A DNA stretch of 64,000 nt from Methylobacterium sp. E-005 (GTDB taxonomy: Bacteria; Pseudomonadota; Alphaproteobacteria; Rhizobiales; Beijerinckiaceae): the NCBI RefSeq assembly GCF_022829725.1, contig NZ_JAKSYG010000081.1, positions 1 to 64,000 of the forward strand, read 5' to 3'. Positions 42,826 through 49,668 of the stretch are shown piece by piece; position 1 is the first letter of the stretch; each line of letters opens with the position of its first letter. The position numbers were made by a program, and so were the translations under genes. The notes under the pieces were generated by a model, which saw nothing but the letters and a program-made list of their open reading frames with translations, had not been told where the DNA came from and did no database searches.

Positions 42826-43137
42826 TCACGATAGCGCCCAGCCATCCTCTTCGTCGCGGACGGCCTGGTGCAGGCGCAGGGCGAGGGCCAGGGCCCCGTC
42901 GTCGCCGTCGTGGTCGAAGTCGCCGTCGAGCAGCAGCGGGAGCGGGGGCTCGTCCCAGCCGGCCTGGATCGCGCCGGTCGCGCTCGCCGGGCTGGCGGGC
43001 GCACCCAGGCGCCCCATCGTCCGGTCGAGGGCCTTCCGGGCGGCGGAGCGTTTGCGCGCGCGGCGGCCCGGTCCGGGACCCGGCCTCGGACGGGCGGCGG
43101 GCGTTTCGTTCCGGGCATGCTTGGTGCGGACGGTCAT
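42826..43137 (-). CDS. Small hypothetical protein, 103 aa
   Basis: ATG at 43137 preceded by GGAG 6 bases upstream, 11 bases after the stop of the 261-residue gene. The N-terminal half is strongly basic (Arg/Lys/Pro-rich, RPGPGPGRRARKRSAARK). The C-terminal half is acidic, with DGDFDHDGDDGALALALRLH. The charge split suggests a DNA- or protein-bridging role, but no family is recognised. Last gene of a two-gene operon. Confidence 0.5.
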   Translation of the reverse strand: MTVRTKHARNETPAARPRPGPGPGRRARKRSAARKALDRTMGRLGAPASPASATGAIQAGWDEPPLPLLLDGDFDHDGDDGALALALRLHQAVRDEEDGWALS

Positions 43138-43148
43138 GGCGGGCTCCA

Positions 43149-43934
43149 TCAGGCAAGGGTGGCGCACGCGCAGCCCGCCGTCTGGCGGGGCGCGATGTGG
43201 GGCTTGGCGGTTCCGAACCTGCGCAGGCCGGACGCCCGCGGCCTGCGCCGGGCGATCGGCCGCGGGACCGTCATCCTGCGCGCGGATGGCCCGGCGACCT
43301 CGCTCGCTTCGCCGTCGAGGTCGTCGGCCAGTTCCAGCAGGGCCGTCCGGAGCGTCAGGTCGGCGGCGGTTCCCACCGCGTCGAACAGCGCGTTGAGGCA
43401 GCCCGGATCGAGGCGCGGCGCGTGCGGGTCCGCCGCGACGAGGTACAAGGCGGCGGCGAGGCCGGCGGAATGGGACCTCAGGTCGGCGCAGGGCTCGCCG
43501 GCGAGCAGCCGGGCGGCCTTGTCCCGCCGGAGGGCCTTCAGCGTCACCGGCAGCGCGCGCAGGCCGGCCGGACGGGCGCTGCCGCAACAGGCGAGCAGCC
43601 AGGGCGGGGGAAGGTCGGGCAGCGCGTCCGCCGCCATCGCGCGCAGCGCCGCGGACGCCGCCAACGGCCTCGGCCCGAACGAGACCACCGCGACGTCGAC
43701 CCGGCTCCTGACGGCGCGGTCGCCGAGGTGCGCCAGCGGCAGCGCGACCATGAGGTGGCGACCATCGGCCCGTGCGGCGTCGAGGGAGCTCGGGAGCGCC
43801 TCGACGATCCGGCCGCCGCCGGCCACGAGGCTCGGCGGGGCGTCATCGTCGTCGACGCGGCGGTCGAGGGCGCTGCTTGCGAGGAGGGCCGCTTGGCTGG
43901 CCGACGTATCGTCGGCAAAGAACGCTGCGATCAC
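43149..43934 (-). CDS. ParA-like paralogue without P-loop, 261 aa
   Basis: Starts at GTG 43934 with GGAG 8 bases upstream (VIAAFFADDT). The order of blocks matches the protein at 41593-42660: HLMVALPLAHLGDRAVRSRV against HVILDLPGRCLADPALRARV, then GPRPLAASAALRAMA and PPWLLACCGSARP. The segment that should hold the P-loop is FFADDTSASQAALLASSA, with no Gly-Lys-Ser/Thr. The C-terminus is Arg/Pro-rich and basic. Probably a non-hydrolysing paralogue that could pair with the other. Function unknown. Confidence 0.6.
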   Translation of the reverse strand: MIAAFFADDTSASQAALLASSALDRRVDDDDAPPSLVAGGGRIVEALPSSLDAARADGRHLMVALPLAHLGDRAVRSRVDVAVVSFGPRPLAASAALRAMAADALPDLPPPWLLACCGSARPAGLRALPVTLKALRRDKAARLLAGEPCADLRSHSAGLAAALYLVAADPHAPRLDPGCLNALFDAVGTAADLTLRTALLELADDLDGEASEVAGPSARRMTVPRPIARRRPRASGLRRFGTAKPHIAPRQTAGCACATLA

Positions 43935-44004
43935 GGGAAGTCTCCGTGAGTGAGTCCGTGCTTCTTGGCACGGACGAATACTACCGCAGCCCCGGTCAAT
44001 TAGA

Positions 44005-44038
44005 CCAGCAAAATCTCTAGTCACTAGAGGTTTGCTGG
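44005..44038. repeat. Imperfect 34-base palindrome
   Basis: CCAGCAAAATCTCTAG at the left pairs with CTAGAGGTTTGCTGG at the right, around a short centre. Only the AAT/GG positions near the middle of each arm deviate. It lies 70 bases upstream of the GTG at 43934. Confidence 0.55.
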
Positions 44039-44142
44039 CCCCAAGGTTAAGGCCTGGTTGCTTCCGGAAGCCCCCGTGCAGGTGCTCCGGCGCCGTGCGC
44101 GCCGAGTTCGGTCGGAAGCCGCGTGCTTTGAGGCGGTGGATA

Positions 44143-44172
44143 CAGGTAACGCGTCGCGCTACGCGTTACCTG
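44143..44172. repeat. Perfect palindrome sharing a 12-mer with 46784
   Basis: CAGGTAACGCG (44143-44153) and CGCGTTACCTG (44162-44172) flank an 8-base centre. The 12-mer CGCTACGCGTTA (44157-44168) recurs exactly at 46784-46795 upstream of other genes of this block. Confidence 0.6.
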
Positions 44173-44350
44173 CAACGGGTCCGAAACGGCGAGCGCGCGT
44201 GGGGGTTGCGGAACTCTGCGGCTTCCGGCGGCAGGGTGGCACGGGCCATCGTGGCCGGCGGCGTCCACCCGTGGCCACGGAACGTCGGGCGCGACGACCA
44301 TTCCTTCATCGCTCGCGTCCATCATGCCGGCAGCGGTCGGGATGGCGGGC

Positions 44351-45469
44351 ATGGTCACTGAGAACGACGTGAGGGTGGCGGCGTCACGGATACGCGCGCG
44401 GTCGGCCCCGCCCGGGAGCCTGAAGGAGCGGGTCTCCGTCCGCTCTGTCAGGAGGGAGCTCGGCGGCGGCTCCTTCGGCGACATCGCCCGGCCGCTCGCC
44501 AAGTGGAAGGCCGACGAGAACTATCATCCGGTCATCGAGCAGGCGGACTTGCCGGAAGCCTTCGAGCAGCGGCTCGCCGCGCTTGCGCGGGACCTGCTTG
44601 AGCAGGCGCGGGTGGAGGCCACGCGGGAGCGGCTTTCGGACTTCGCCGAGGTCGAGCGCCGCCGGCAGGCGCACGAGGAAATCCTCGCGGAGGCCGCCGC
44701 GCAGGTCGACCACCTTGAGGACCAGGTCGCGGCGCTGCGGTCCGAGTTGGCCCTTCTGCGCGCCGCCGACGTCGCGACCGGCCAGGACGGAGACGCCCCT
44801 CCGGCGATCGCCGCGCCCGCCGCGCAGCAGGCGGCCGCCGCCCGCGGCTTCGTCGACGCGCTCATGGGGAAAAAGCTCGCCCGGGAAGCGGACGCGTTCT
44901 GGGCGCAGGTGCGCGACGCGGTCGAGGCGGCGATGCGTGAGCGCGGGCCCATGCCGGCCCACGCGATCTACCGGTCGCTGCCAGCCGAGCTGCGGCGGCA
45001 GGGGGAAAGCGTGGGCCTGCCGCTGACGCCGGGATGGCTGCGATACCACCTGCTCCGGATGGCGGAGGCTGGCGAGGGGCTGGCCGAGATCGACGGCCGG
45101 TTCGGTCTGGCGGAGCCGCAGCCCGAACCGGTGCCCGGCGAGCCGGCGGCGCCGGCGCTCGCGGACGAGGTCCGGGAGATGGGCAAGCGCCGGTTCTGGC
45201 GCCGGTTCGTGCGCGAGGTCCATGTCCTGCTCTCGAAGGCGGGGCCGCTGACGGCGGACGAGATCCTGAGGCGGATGGACCCCGAATGGATCGCGGCTTC
45301 GGAGCGGTTCCAGCGGATCACGCCCGGGCGTCTCCGGTTCAAGCTGCGCGGGCGGATCGACGAGGGCAGGCCGTTCGCGGAACTCTCGGGCGAGCGGTTC
45401 GCCGCCGTGCTCGGGGAGGAGCCCTGGGACGGCGAGAGCGCGATGTCCGGGGCGGTGCGGAACGGGTGA
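44351..45469 (+). CDS. KfrA-like DNA-binding protein
   Basis: 372 residues. The N-terminal domain (VTENDVRVAASRIRARSAPP, then LGGGSFGDIARPLAKWKADE) matches the KfrA N-terminal region, a helix-turn-helix used in plasmid regulation and partition. Residues 75-150 are a long coiled coil (RLAALARDLLEQARVEATRE, AAQVDHLEDQVAALRSEL). The C-terminal 200 residues hold two similar winged-helix-like stretches (RERGPMPAHAIYRSLP and LSKAGPLTADEILRRMD). Start uncertain: ATGs at 44324, 44342 and 44351 are in frame and none has a clear binding site. The palindromes just upstream are natural candidates for its binding sites. Confidence 0.65.
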   Translation: MVTENDVRVAASRIRARSAPPGSLKERVSVRSVRRELGGGSFGDIARPLAKWKADENYHPVIEQADLPEAFEQRLAALARDLLEQARVEATRERLSDFAEVERRRQAHEEILAEAAAQVDHLEDQVAALRSELALLRAADVATGQDGDAPPAIAAPAAQQAAAARGFVDALMGKKLAREADAFWAQVRDAVEAAMRERGPMPAHAIYRSLPAELRRQGESVGLPLTPGWLRYHLLRMAEAGEGLAEIDGRFGLAEPQPEPVPGEPAAPALADEVREMGKRRFWRRFVREVHVLLSKAGPLTADEILRRMDPEWIAASERFQRITPGRLRFKLRGRIDEGRPFAELSGERFAAVLGEEPWDGESAMSGAVRNG

Positions 45470-45507
45470 CGCGCCGCGCCGTTGCCCGCTCGCCCGGAGG
45501 CGATGAC

Positions 45508-45843
45508 GTGACCCCTGCGGAAATCGAGGCCAAGGTCAGGGGCGCGCACGCGGAGGCGCTGGGAAACCGCCTCATGCAGAGGCGGCGGAGCTCGCGCATC
45601 GACGACTTGGTCCGCGACGCGAGGCTGTACGGCCGGGAGGCGGGGGCCGACTTCGCCCGGACGCATCTCGGTCGGCTCGTCGACGAGGCCGTCGGGGTTG
45701 CCGGATGCCGGGAAGGCGCGTTGGAACTGGCGCTGCACGGCTCGGGCCACGCAGCCCTCGAAGGGCTGGCGCAGGCGCTTCGGGACCTCACCGGCCTGGA
45801 GGTTGAGGTGGACGGGACGACCGTTCGGCTGAGCTGGGCCTGA
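45508..45843 (+). CDS. Small hypothetical protein, 111 aa
   Basis: The GTG at 45508 has GGAGG 7 bases upstream and is preferred over the GTG at 45466, which overlaps the KfrA-like stop. The product is helical and charged in the first half (EIEAKVRGAHAEALGNRLMQ) and ends in two beta-like stretches (LEVEVDGTTVRLSWA). No motif is recognised. It is probably co-transcribed with the KfrA-like gene. It converges on the TIR gene with a 51-base gap. Confidence 0.55.
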   Translation: MTPAEIEAKVRGAHAEALGNRLMQRRRSSRIDDLVRDARLYGREAGADFARTHLGRLVDEAVGVAGCREGALELALHGSGHAALEGLAQALRDLTGLEVEVDGTTVRLSWA

Positions 45844-45894
45844 TCGGCCGGGAACCGTCCTCGGGCGCGCCGGGTCGGACCGGCCTTGCGCCCG

Positions 45895-46626
45895 TCAGGC
45901 CTTGCCCGGCTTGCGCACGGGTTTTTTTAGCGCCGCCCCGCGCGGACTTCGGGTGACGGCCCGTGGAGCTTCCGTCTTGACGGCGGATGCAGCCTTGGTC
46001 GGGGCAGCCAGTCTGGTCTTCGGGGCGGCGCGTTTCGTCCGCACGGGGCGGGCCGGGGCTGCGGCCATGTCCCTGCGAACCGCCGCGACGACGCGCCGGA
46101 TGCCCTGGGCGACGTCGAGGTAGGCCCCGTCCGCGCTGCGCCACCGGGTCACGTCGCGCCCGTCCTCGGGCAGGAGCTTGAAGCCGGCGGCCGGGGTCGA
46201 CTTCCAGTCGCAGGGGCGCACGACCACGGCGACCACGCGCATGGTGCCGCGGGCGCGGCGGCTCATGGCGCGGCGGTACTCGATCTTCCAGCAATAGTTG
46301 CTGGCCAGGTAGTCGGGGCTGAGCAGGCCGACGAAGACGTGGGCGTCGCGCAGCGCCCGGGCGATGCCGGTATCGAGCTTGTCGCCCGCGTCCAGGTCGC
46401 CGTCGAACCAGGTCCTCACGCTGTCCCGCTCCAGGGGCGCGAGGTGGATGCCGAGCCTCCTGCGGGCCTCGGCGTCGCGGTGCGAGTACGAGACGAAGAT
46501 CCGGACCTCGGGCTTCTCCGCCCTGGCCCGCGGGGCCGCGGCGGGTTTCGGGCCGCGAGGCGTCCCGGGGGCCGGCTTCGCGGGCGTGACGGGCTTCTCG
46601 TTGCGGGTACGGGCGCGGGCGCGCAT
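45895..46626 (-). CDS. TIR-domain protein with basic H1-like tail
   Basis: 243 residues. Residues 40-165 are a TIR domain: VRIFVSYSHRDAEARRR (BB-loop side), LSPDYLASNYCWKIEYRRAM with E116 at the NADase position, then VVAVVVRPCDWKST. The N-terminal 38 residues and the C-terminal 60 are rich in Ala, Pro, Lys and Arg (KTRLAAPTKAAS, LKKPVRKPGKA), like histone H1 tails. I start at ATG 46626; a TTG further up is in frame. TIR domains with the Glu often consume NAD+ in defence systems, but many bacterial TIRs are only scaffolds. No sensor partner is obvious next to it. Confidence 0.75.
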   Translation of the reverse strand: MRARARTRNEKPVTPAKPAPGTPRGPKPAAAPRARAEKPEVRIFVSYSHRDAEARRRLGIHLAPLERDSVRTWFDGDLDAGDKLDTGIARALRDAHVFVGLLSPDYLASNYCWKIEYRRAMSRRARGTMRVVAVVVRPCDWKSTPAAGFKLLPEDGRDVTRWRSADGAYLDVAQGIRRVVAAVRRDMAAAPARPVRTKRAAPKTRLAAPTKAASAVKTEAPRAVTRSPRGAALKKPVRKPGKA

Positions 46627-46766
46627 GGAAGCCCCCGTCAGGTTGCCGGCCAAGTTCGGGATTCATGCGCCCTGGACCGGGTTTGTTCCCTGCGGGGAAG
46701 GGGATGGCCCGGACGGCGTCGGCCCCGGTCGCGGCGTGTGAGGTACGCGACTCCGCCGGGAACGCG

Positions 46767-46795
46767 TAACGCATCACGGCATCCGCTACGCGTTA
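46767..46795. promoter_or_regulatory. Inverted repeat sharing the 44157 12-mer
   Basis: GTAACGC (46766-46772) and GCGTTA (46790-46795) face each other. CGCTACGCGTTA at 46784-46795 is identical to 44157-44168. It lies 141 bases upstream of the TIR start and 172 bases before the lipoprotein start, between divergent genes. Confidence 0.5.
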
Positions 46796-46966
46796 TGGCT
46801 CCGGCCGGAAGGCGCCGCGGTCTCTTGACCCTCCAGCCGCTTGAGGACGTACGGTGACCGCCGAGAGATGCGGAAGGCACCGGCGATGGGCGACGCCGCA
46901 ACCCGGGACCGTCAGGCGGAGCGGGCGATGCGCGGGTCCAGGCGCCGGGCGTACGTGGAGGGCGGT

Positions 46967-47398
46967 ATGGCGAACGAGGTTTCGATGGGGCGGCGCGCGC
47001 TCCTCGGCTGCGCAAGCATCCTGCTGCCGTTCCTATCGGGATGTGGGGGAGGAACGCTACCGGGCATCCAGCTTGGCTCGGACGAGGGCGGCAGCACGGT
47101 CGGCTTCGACTCCCTGCCTTTCCGGATCCAACGCGTCGACGGCAGCGTCCTGACCGGCCACGCGTCGGTCCGCCTCCTGCGTGTCAGCTTCTTCACGCGC
47201 GACGCGACGGGGTACGTCGCGTGCAGCGGCAGCTTCACGTTGGATCTCAAGCATGCGCCCGTGCCGGTGAGCGTCGACTGCACCGGAGCGGGCATCCTGC
47301 ATGGCACCGTGACGACGGCGCGGGCCGACCATGGGGAGGGCGCATTCACCGAGCGGTCCGGGGGCACCTCGACGTTCCGCTACGGCGCACCGCCCTAG
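46967..47398 (+). CDS. Predicted lipoprotein, 143 aa
   Basis: ATG at 46967 with GGAGG 5 bases upstream. The leader MANEVSMGRRALLGCASILL ends in a lipobox LSGC with lipidated C26, so the protein should sit in the inner or outer membrane facing the periplasm. A Gly-rich linker is followed by about 110 residues with beta-strand character (SVRLLRVSFFTRDATGYVAC, FTLDLKHAPVPVSVDC). Two further Cys may form a disulfide. No family is recognised. Confidence 0.6.
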   Translation: MANEVSMGRRALLGCASILLPFLSGCGGGTLPGIQLGSDEGGSTVGFDSLPFRIQRVDGSVLTGHASVRLLRVSFFTRDATGYVACSGSFTLDLKHAPVPVSVDCTGAGILHGTVTTARADHGEGAFTERSGGTSTFRYGAPP

Positions 47399-47463
47399 CC
47401 GGCCACGGGTCGGTGAGGGCCACCCCTGGGACCGGAGTGGCGCCCCCAACAGACTGCCGCGTC

Positions 47464-48384
47464 TCAGTCATCCGCCCTCTCGGACAGCATCGCCCCCGTC
47501 CGCGGATCGACATGGAACCTCACCTCCATGCCGTTTTTGATCCCCTTGCCGTCCCACAGCCCGTCATCGGGTTTGAGCTCCGTGACCGACGTGTAGCCCG
47601 TGTCCAAAAGCTTCTGGCGGATCTCCGCGGCCGGCATCCAGTCCGCGCGGACACGACCGTCGGCAAGGGCCGTCGGCGGGAGCTGTCCGGTCTCGCGTGG
47701 CGTCATCCAGGACCAAAGCCCGAGGCCGCCGAGGGCGGCGAGGATGAGCAGCCCGCCGGCGAGCGCGGGACGTCTCGACGACCGGCGCGCCGCGGGCCGG
47801 ACCCGGACCGCAGGTTCGGCCTCGCCGTCCTCCTCGGCCGGCATCGACAGTATGGCCGCGGCGGGCAGCGCGAACACGCCGACCGGCCGGGCGATGTTCT
47901 TCAACGCCTGCTTGCCCCGATCCTCGAATGGGTAGCCGAGCTTGTCCCGTACCTGATCGTGAACCGTGTGCGAGATGCAGATCCCGCCCGGCTCCGCCAA
48001 GGGTTCGAGCCGAGCCGCCACGTTGACGCCGTCGCCGTAGAGGTCGCCGTCCGGCTCGGCGACCACGTCGCCGACGTTGATGCCGATGCGCAGCCTGAAC
48101 GCGTGGTCGTCGGACACGCCGGCCTCGCGCGTCAGCATCGCCCGCTGGATCGCGACGGCGCAGGACACTGCCCGGACCGGGCTGGGGAACTCGGCGATCA
48201 GGCCGTCGCCGGTCGACTTCACGACGCGGCCCCGGAACGCCTCGATGCGCGGATCGAGCAGTTCCCGGCGCAGGCCCCTGAGCCGGCGCAGCGTGCCCGC
48301 CTCGTCGGCGCCCATGAGGCGGCTATAGCCGACGACATCGGCGACCATGATGGCGGCGAGCCGGCGCTCGTCGACCTCGTCCAT
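47464..48384 (-). CDS. Class III cyclase with membrane anchor and C-terminal extracytoplasmic domain
   Basis: 306 residues; ATG at 48384 follows GGGAGAG. The catalytic domain is N-terminal (residues 1-180): LAAIMVADVVGYSRLMG with the first Asp, VVKSTGDGLIAEF with the second Asp and the specificity Lys, and LYGDGVNVAARLE with Asn/Arg. A membrane helix (ALAGGLLILAALGGLGLWSW) lies near residue 222, followed by about 75 periplasmic residues with a PepSY-like ending (VRFHVDPRTGAMLSE). Cyclase first and anchor last is a layout common in rhizobial genomes. Its neighbour copper genes are divergent, so a link is only positional. Confidence 0.8.
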   Translation of the reverse strand: MDEVDERRLAAIMVADVVGYSRLMGADEAGTLRRLRGLRRELLDPRIEAFRGRVVKSTGDGLIAEFPSPVRAVSCAVAIQRAMLTREAGVSDDHAFRLRIGINVGDVVAEPDGDLYGDGVNVAARLEPLAEPGGICISHTVHDQVRDKLGYPFEDRGKQALKNIARPVGVFALPAAAILSMPAEEDGEAEPAVRVRPAARRSSRRPALAGGLLILAALGGLGLWSWMTPRETGQLPPTALADGRVRADWMPAAEIRQKLLDTGYTSVTELKPDDGLWDGKGIKNGMEVRFHVDPRTGAMLSERADD

Positions 48385-48775
48385 GCATCTCTCCCGGGCC
48401 CATCCCCTCCAGCCTGCACCGCGCCCGCCGCGGATGGAAGGTCGTGTCCCGAAGGAATCGCGCGGGCGGACGTCCGGGATCACGACAGACCGGAACTGGG
48501 TTCATCGTCGCTCCGCGCGGACTTGCCGGCCGCCGGCGGCCCCGACGCGCGCTTTGGACGGTGCCGGAATTCATGCTGCGCCGGCATCTGAACGGTCTCT
48601 TGGCGGGCCGGAAAGGGCGGTGGCGGAAAATCGTTTCCCGTGTGCGGGACGTGGCCTCGTTTTCGCGCGGCTTCCACCCCGTGCGGACTTCACGCGCGCC
48701 TGCGAAGCGCCGGATCTTGCCCGCCCGGTCGATGGGGGGCTTTCATCGAGGCCCGGATTTTGGCATCATCGTCCG
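48385..48775. other. Intergenic stretch before the copper operon
   Basis: Divergent gap between the cyclase and the copper operon. Frames across it are Arg-rich and lack binding sites or domains. I see no clear metal-responsive operator. Confidence 0.4.
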
Positions 48776-49180
48776 GTGACCTTCTGGCTCGCCCTCCGGC
48801 GACTGTTGCCGCTTCTCGCGGTCCTCGGCTTCGCCCTGACGCCTGTCGCCGTCCCCGCGGCGACCGCGGGTATGCACGCCTTCGCAGTGCCATCGGCCCA
48901 CGTCGACCACCGCGCCATGCCCGACATGGACATGGGTCATGACGCGGGTGGCATGGCCATGGACGACATGCCCTGCTGCCCGCACGAGAAGGCCGCCAAG
49001 CCCGATTGCGGCAAGGGCTGCCCGCTGATGGCGCTGTGCCTCGCCACCGCGGCCTCGCTCCTTCCCGCGTCTGTCGCCGTCCCGGTCCCGGGCGCGACCC
49101 GCACATCCCCGACCTGGCCCGGCGCCGCGGCGCTCGCCAGCGTGCGGGCGCCGCCGCTACCGGAGCCTCCCCGAGCCTGA
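48776..49180 (+). CDS. Met/His/Cys-rich secreted protein of the copper operon
   Basis: 134 residues from GTG 48776. A signal peptide (RRLLPLLAVLGFALTPVAVP) is followed by a metal-ligand-rich stretch: many His and Met (HAFAVPSAHVDHRAMPDMDM, GHDAGGMAMDD) and then CCPHEKAAKPDCGKGCPLMA. The C-terminus holds a second hydrophobic segment. The dense Met/His/Cys suggests periplasmic Cu(I) or Ag(I) binding or sensing. It precedes FixH-like, CusB, CusA and CopG-like genes on the same strand. No ribosome binding site stands out, so the start is moderately certain. Confidence 0.65.
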   Translation: MTFWLALRRLLPLLAVLGFALTPVAVPAATAGMHAFAVPSAHVDHRAMPDMDMGHDAGGMAMDDMPCCPHEKAAKPDCGKGCPLMALCLATAASLLPASVAVPVPGATRTSPTWPGAAALASVRAPPLPEPPRA

Positions 49181-49263
49181 ACCGATGACGCCGGCGCCGC
49201 GTGCGCCGGCACGGTGACGCGCGCCCCGCGCGGCCCTTCACATCGTGTTCAGGAGACATCCCA

Positions 49264-49668
49264 GTGACCAGGAATTCCCTCGCGCGCGCCGTCGCGGCCG
49301 CGCTGCTCGGCGTCGCCCTGTCGACCCCGGCCCTGCCGGCGCTCGCCGACGTCAAGGACTACCAGTTCCAACTCGTCCAGGAGGAGGCGAAGGTCGGCGA
49401 CGCGGTCCTCGCGGTCCGGCTCCTCGACAGGCGCACCGGCAAGCCGGTGCCCGACGCGGTGATCTTCGCCAAGCGCCTCGACATGGCCCCCGACGCCATG
49501 GAGGAGATGGCCACCAAGGTCGAGCAGGTCCCCTCGACCGAACCCGGCATCTACCGCTTCAAGGCCCATCTCGGGATGCAGGGCCGCTGGCGCCTGTCGC
49601 TGGCCGCGAAGGTCCAGGGCGAGACCGGGACGGTCGAGGACAAGCTGATCGTCCAGGCCACCAAATGA
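49264..49668 (+). CDS. FixH/YtkA-like periplasmic protein
   Basis: 134 residues; GTG at 49264 with AGGAGA 7 bases upstream. A signal peptide (1-28, ends LPALA) is followed by an Ig-like beta domain of the FixH/YtkA type (VKDYQFQLVQEEAKVGDAVL, VRLLDRRTGKPVPDAVI, GIYRFKAHLGMQGRWRLSL). Met/His side chains in DMAPDAMEEMATK may bind metal. Such proteins are common next to CusB/CusA in alphaproteobacteria. The stop overlaps the cusB start (ATGA). Role inferred: periplasmic copper handling feeding the efflux pump. Confidence 0.75.
   Translation: MTRNSLARAVAAALLGVALSTPALPALADVKDYQFQLVQEEAKVGDAVLAVRLLDRRTGKPVPDAVIFAKRLDMAPDAMEEMATKVEQVPSTEPGIYRFKAHLGMQGRWRLSLAAKVQGETGTVEDKLIVQATK

Larger units (their letters stand above)
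43935..44350. other. Divergent intergenic region with two palindromes
   Basis: About 415 bases between a minus-strand and a plus-strand start. It contains the imperfect palindrome 44005-44038 and the perfect one 44143-44172. The frames across it are not convincing. Likely a control or partition region. Confidence 0.45.
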
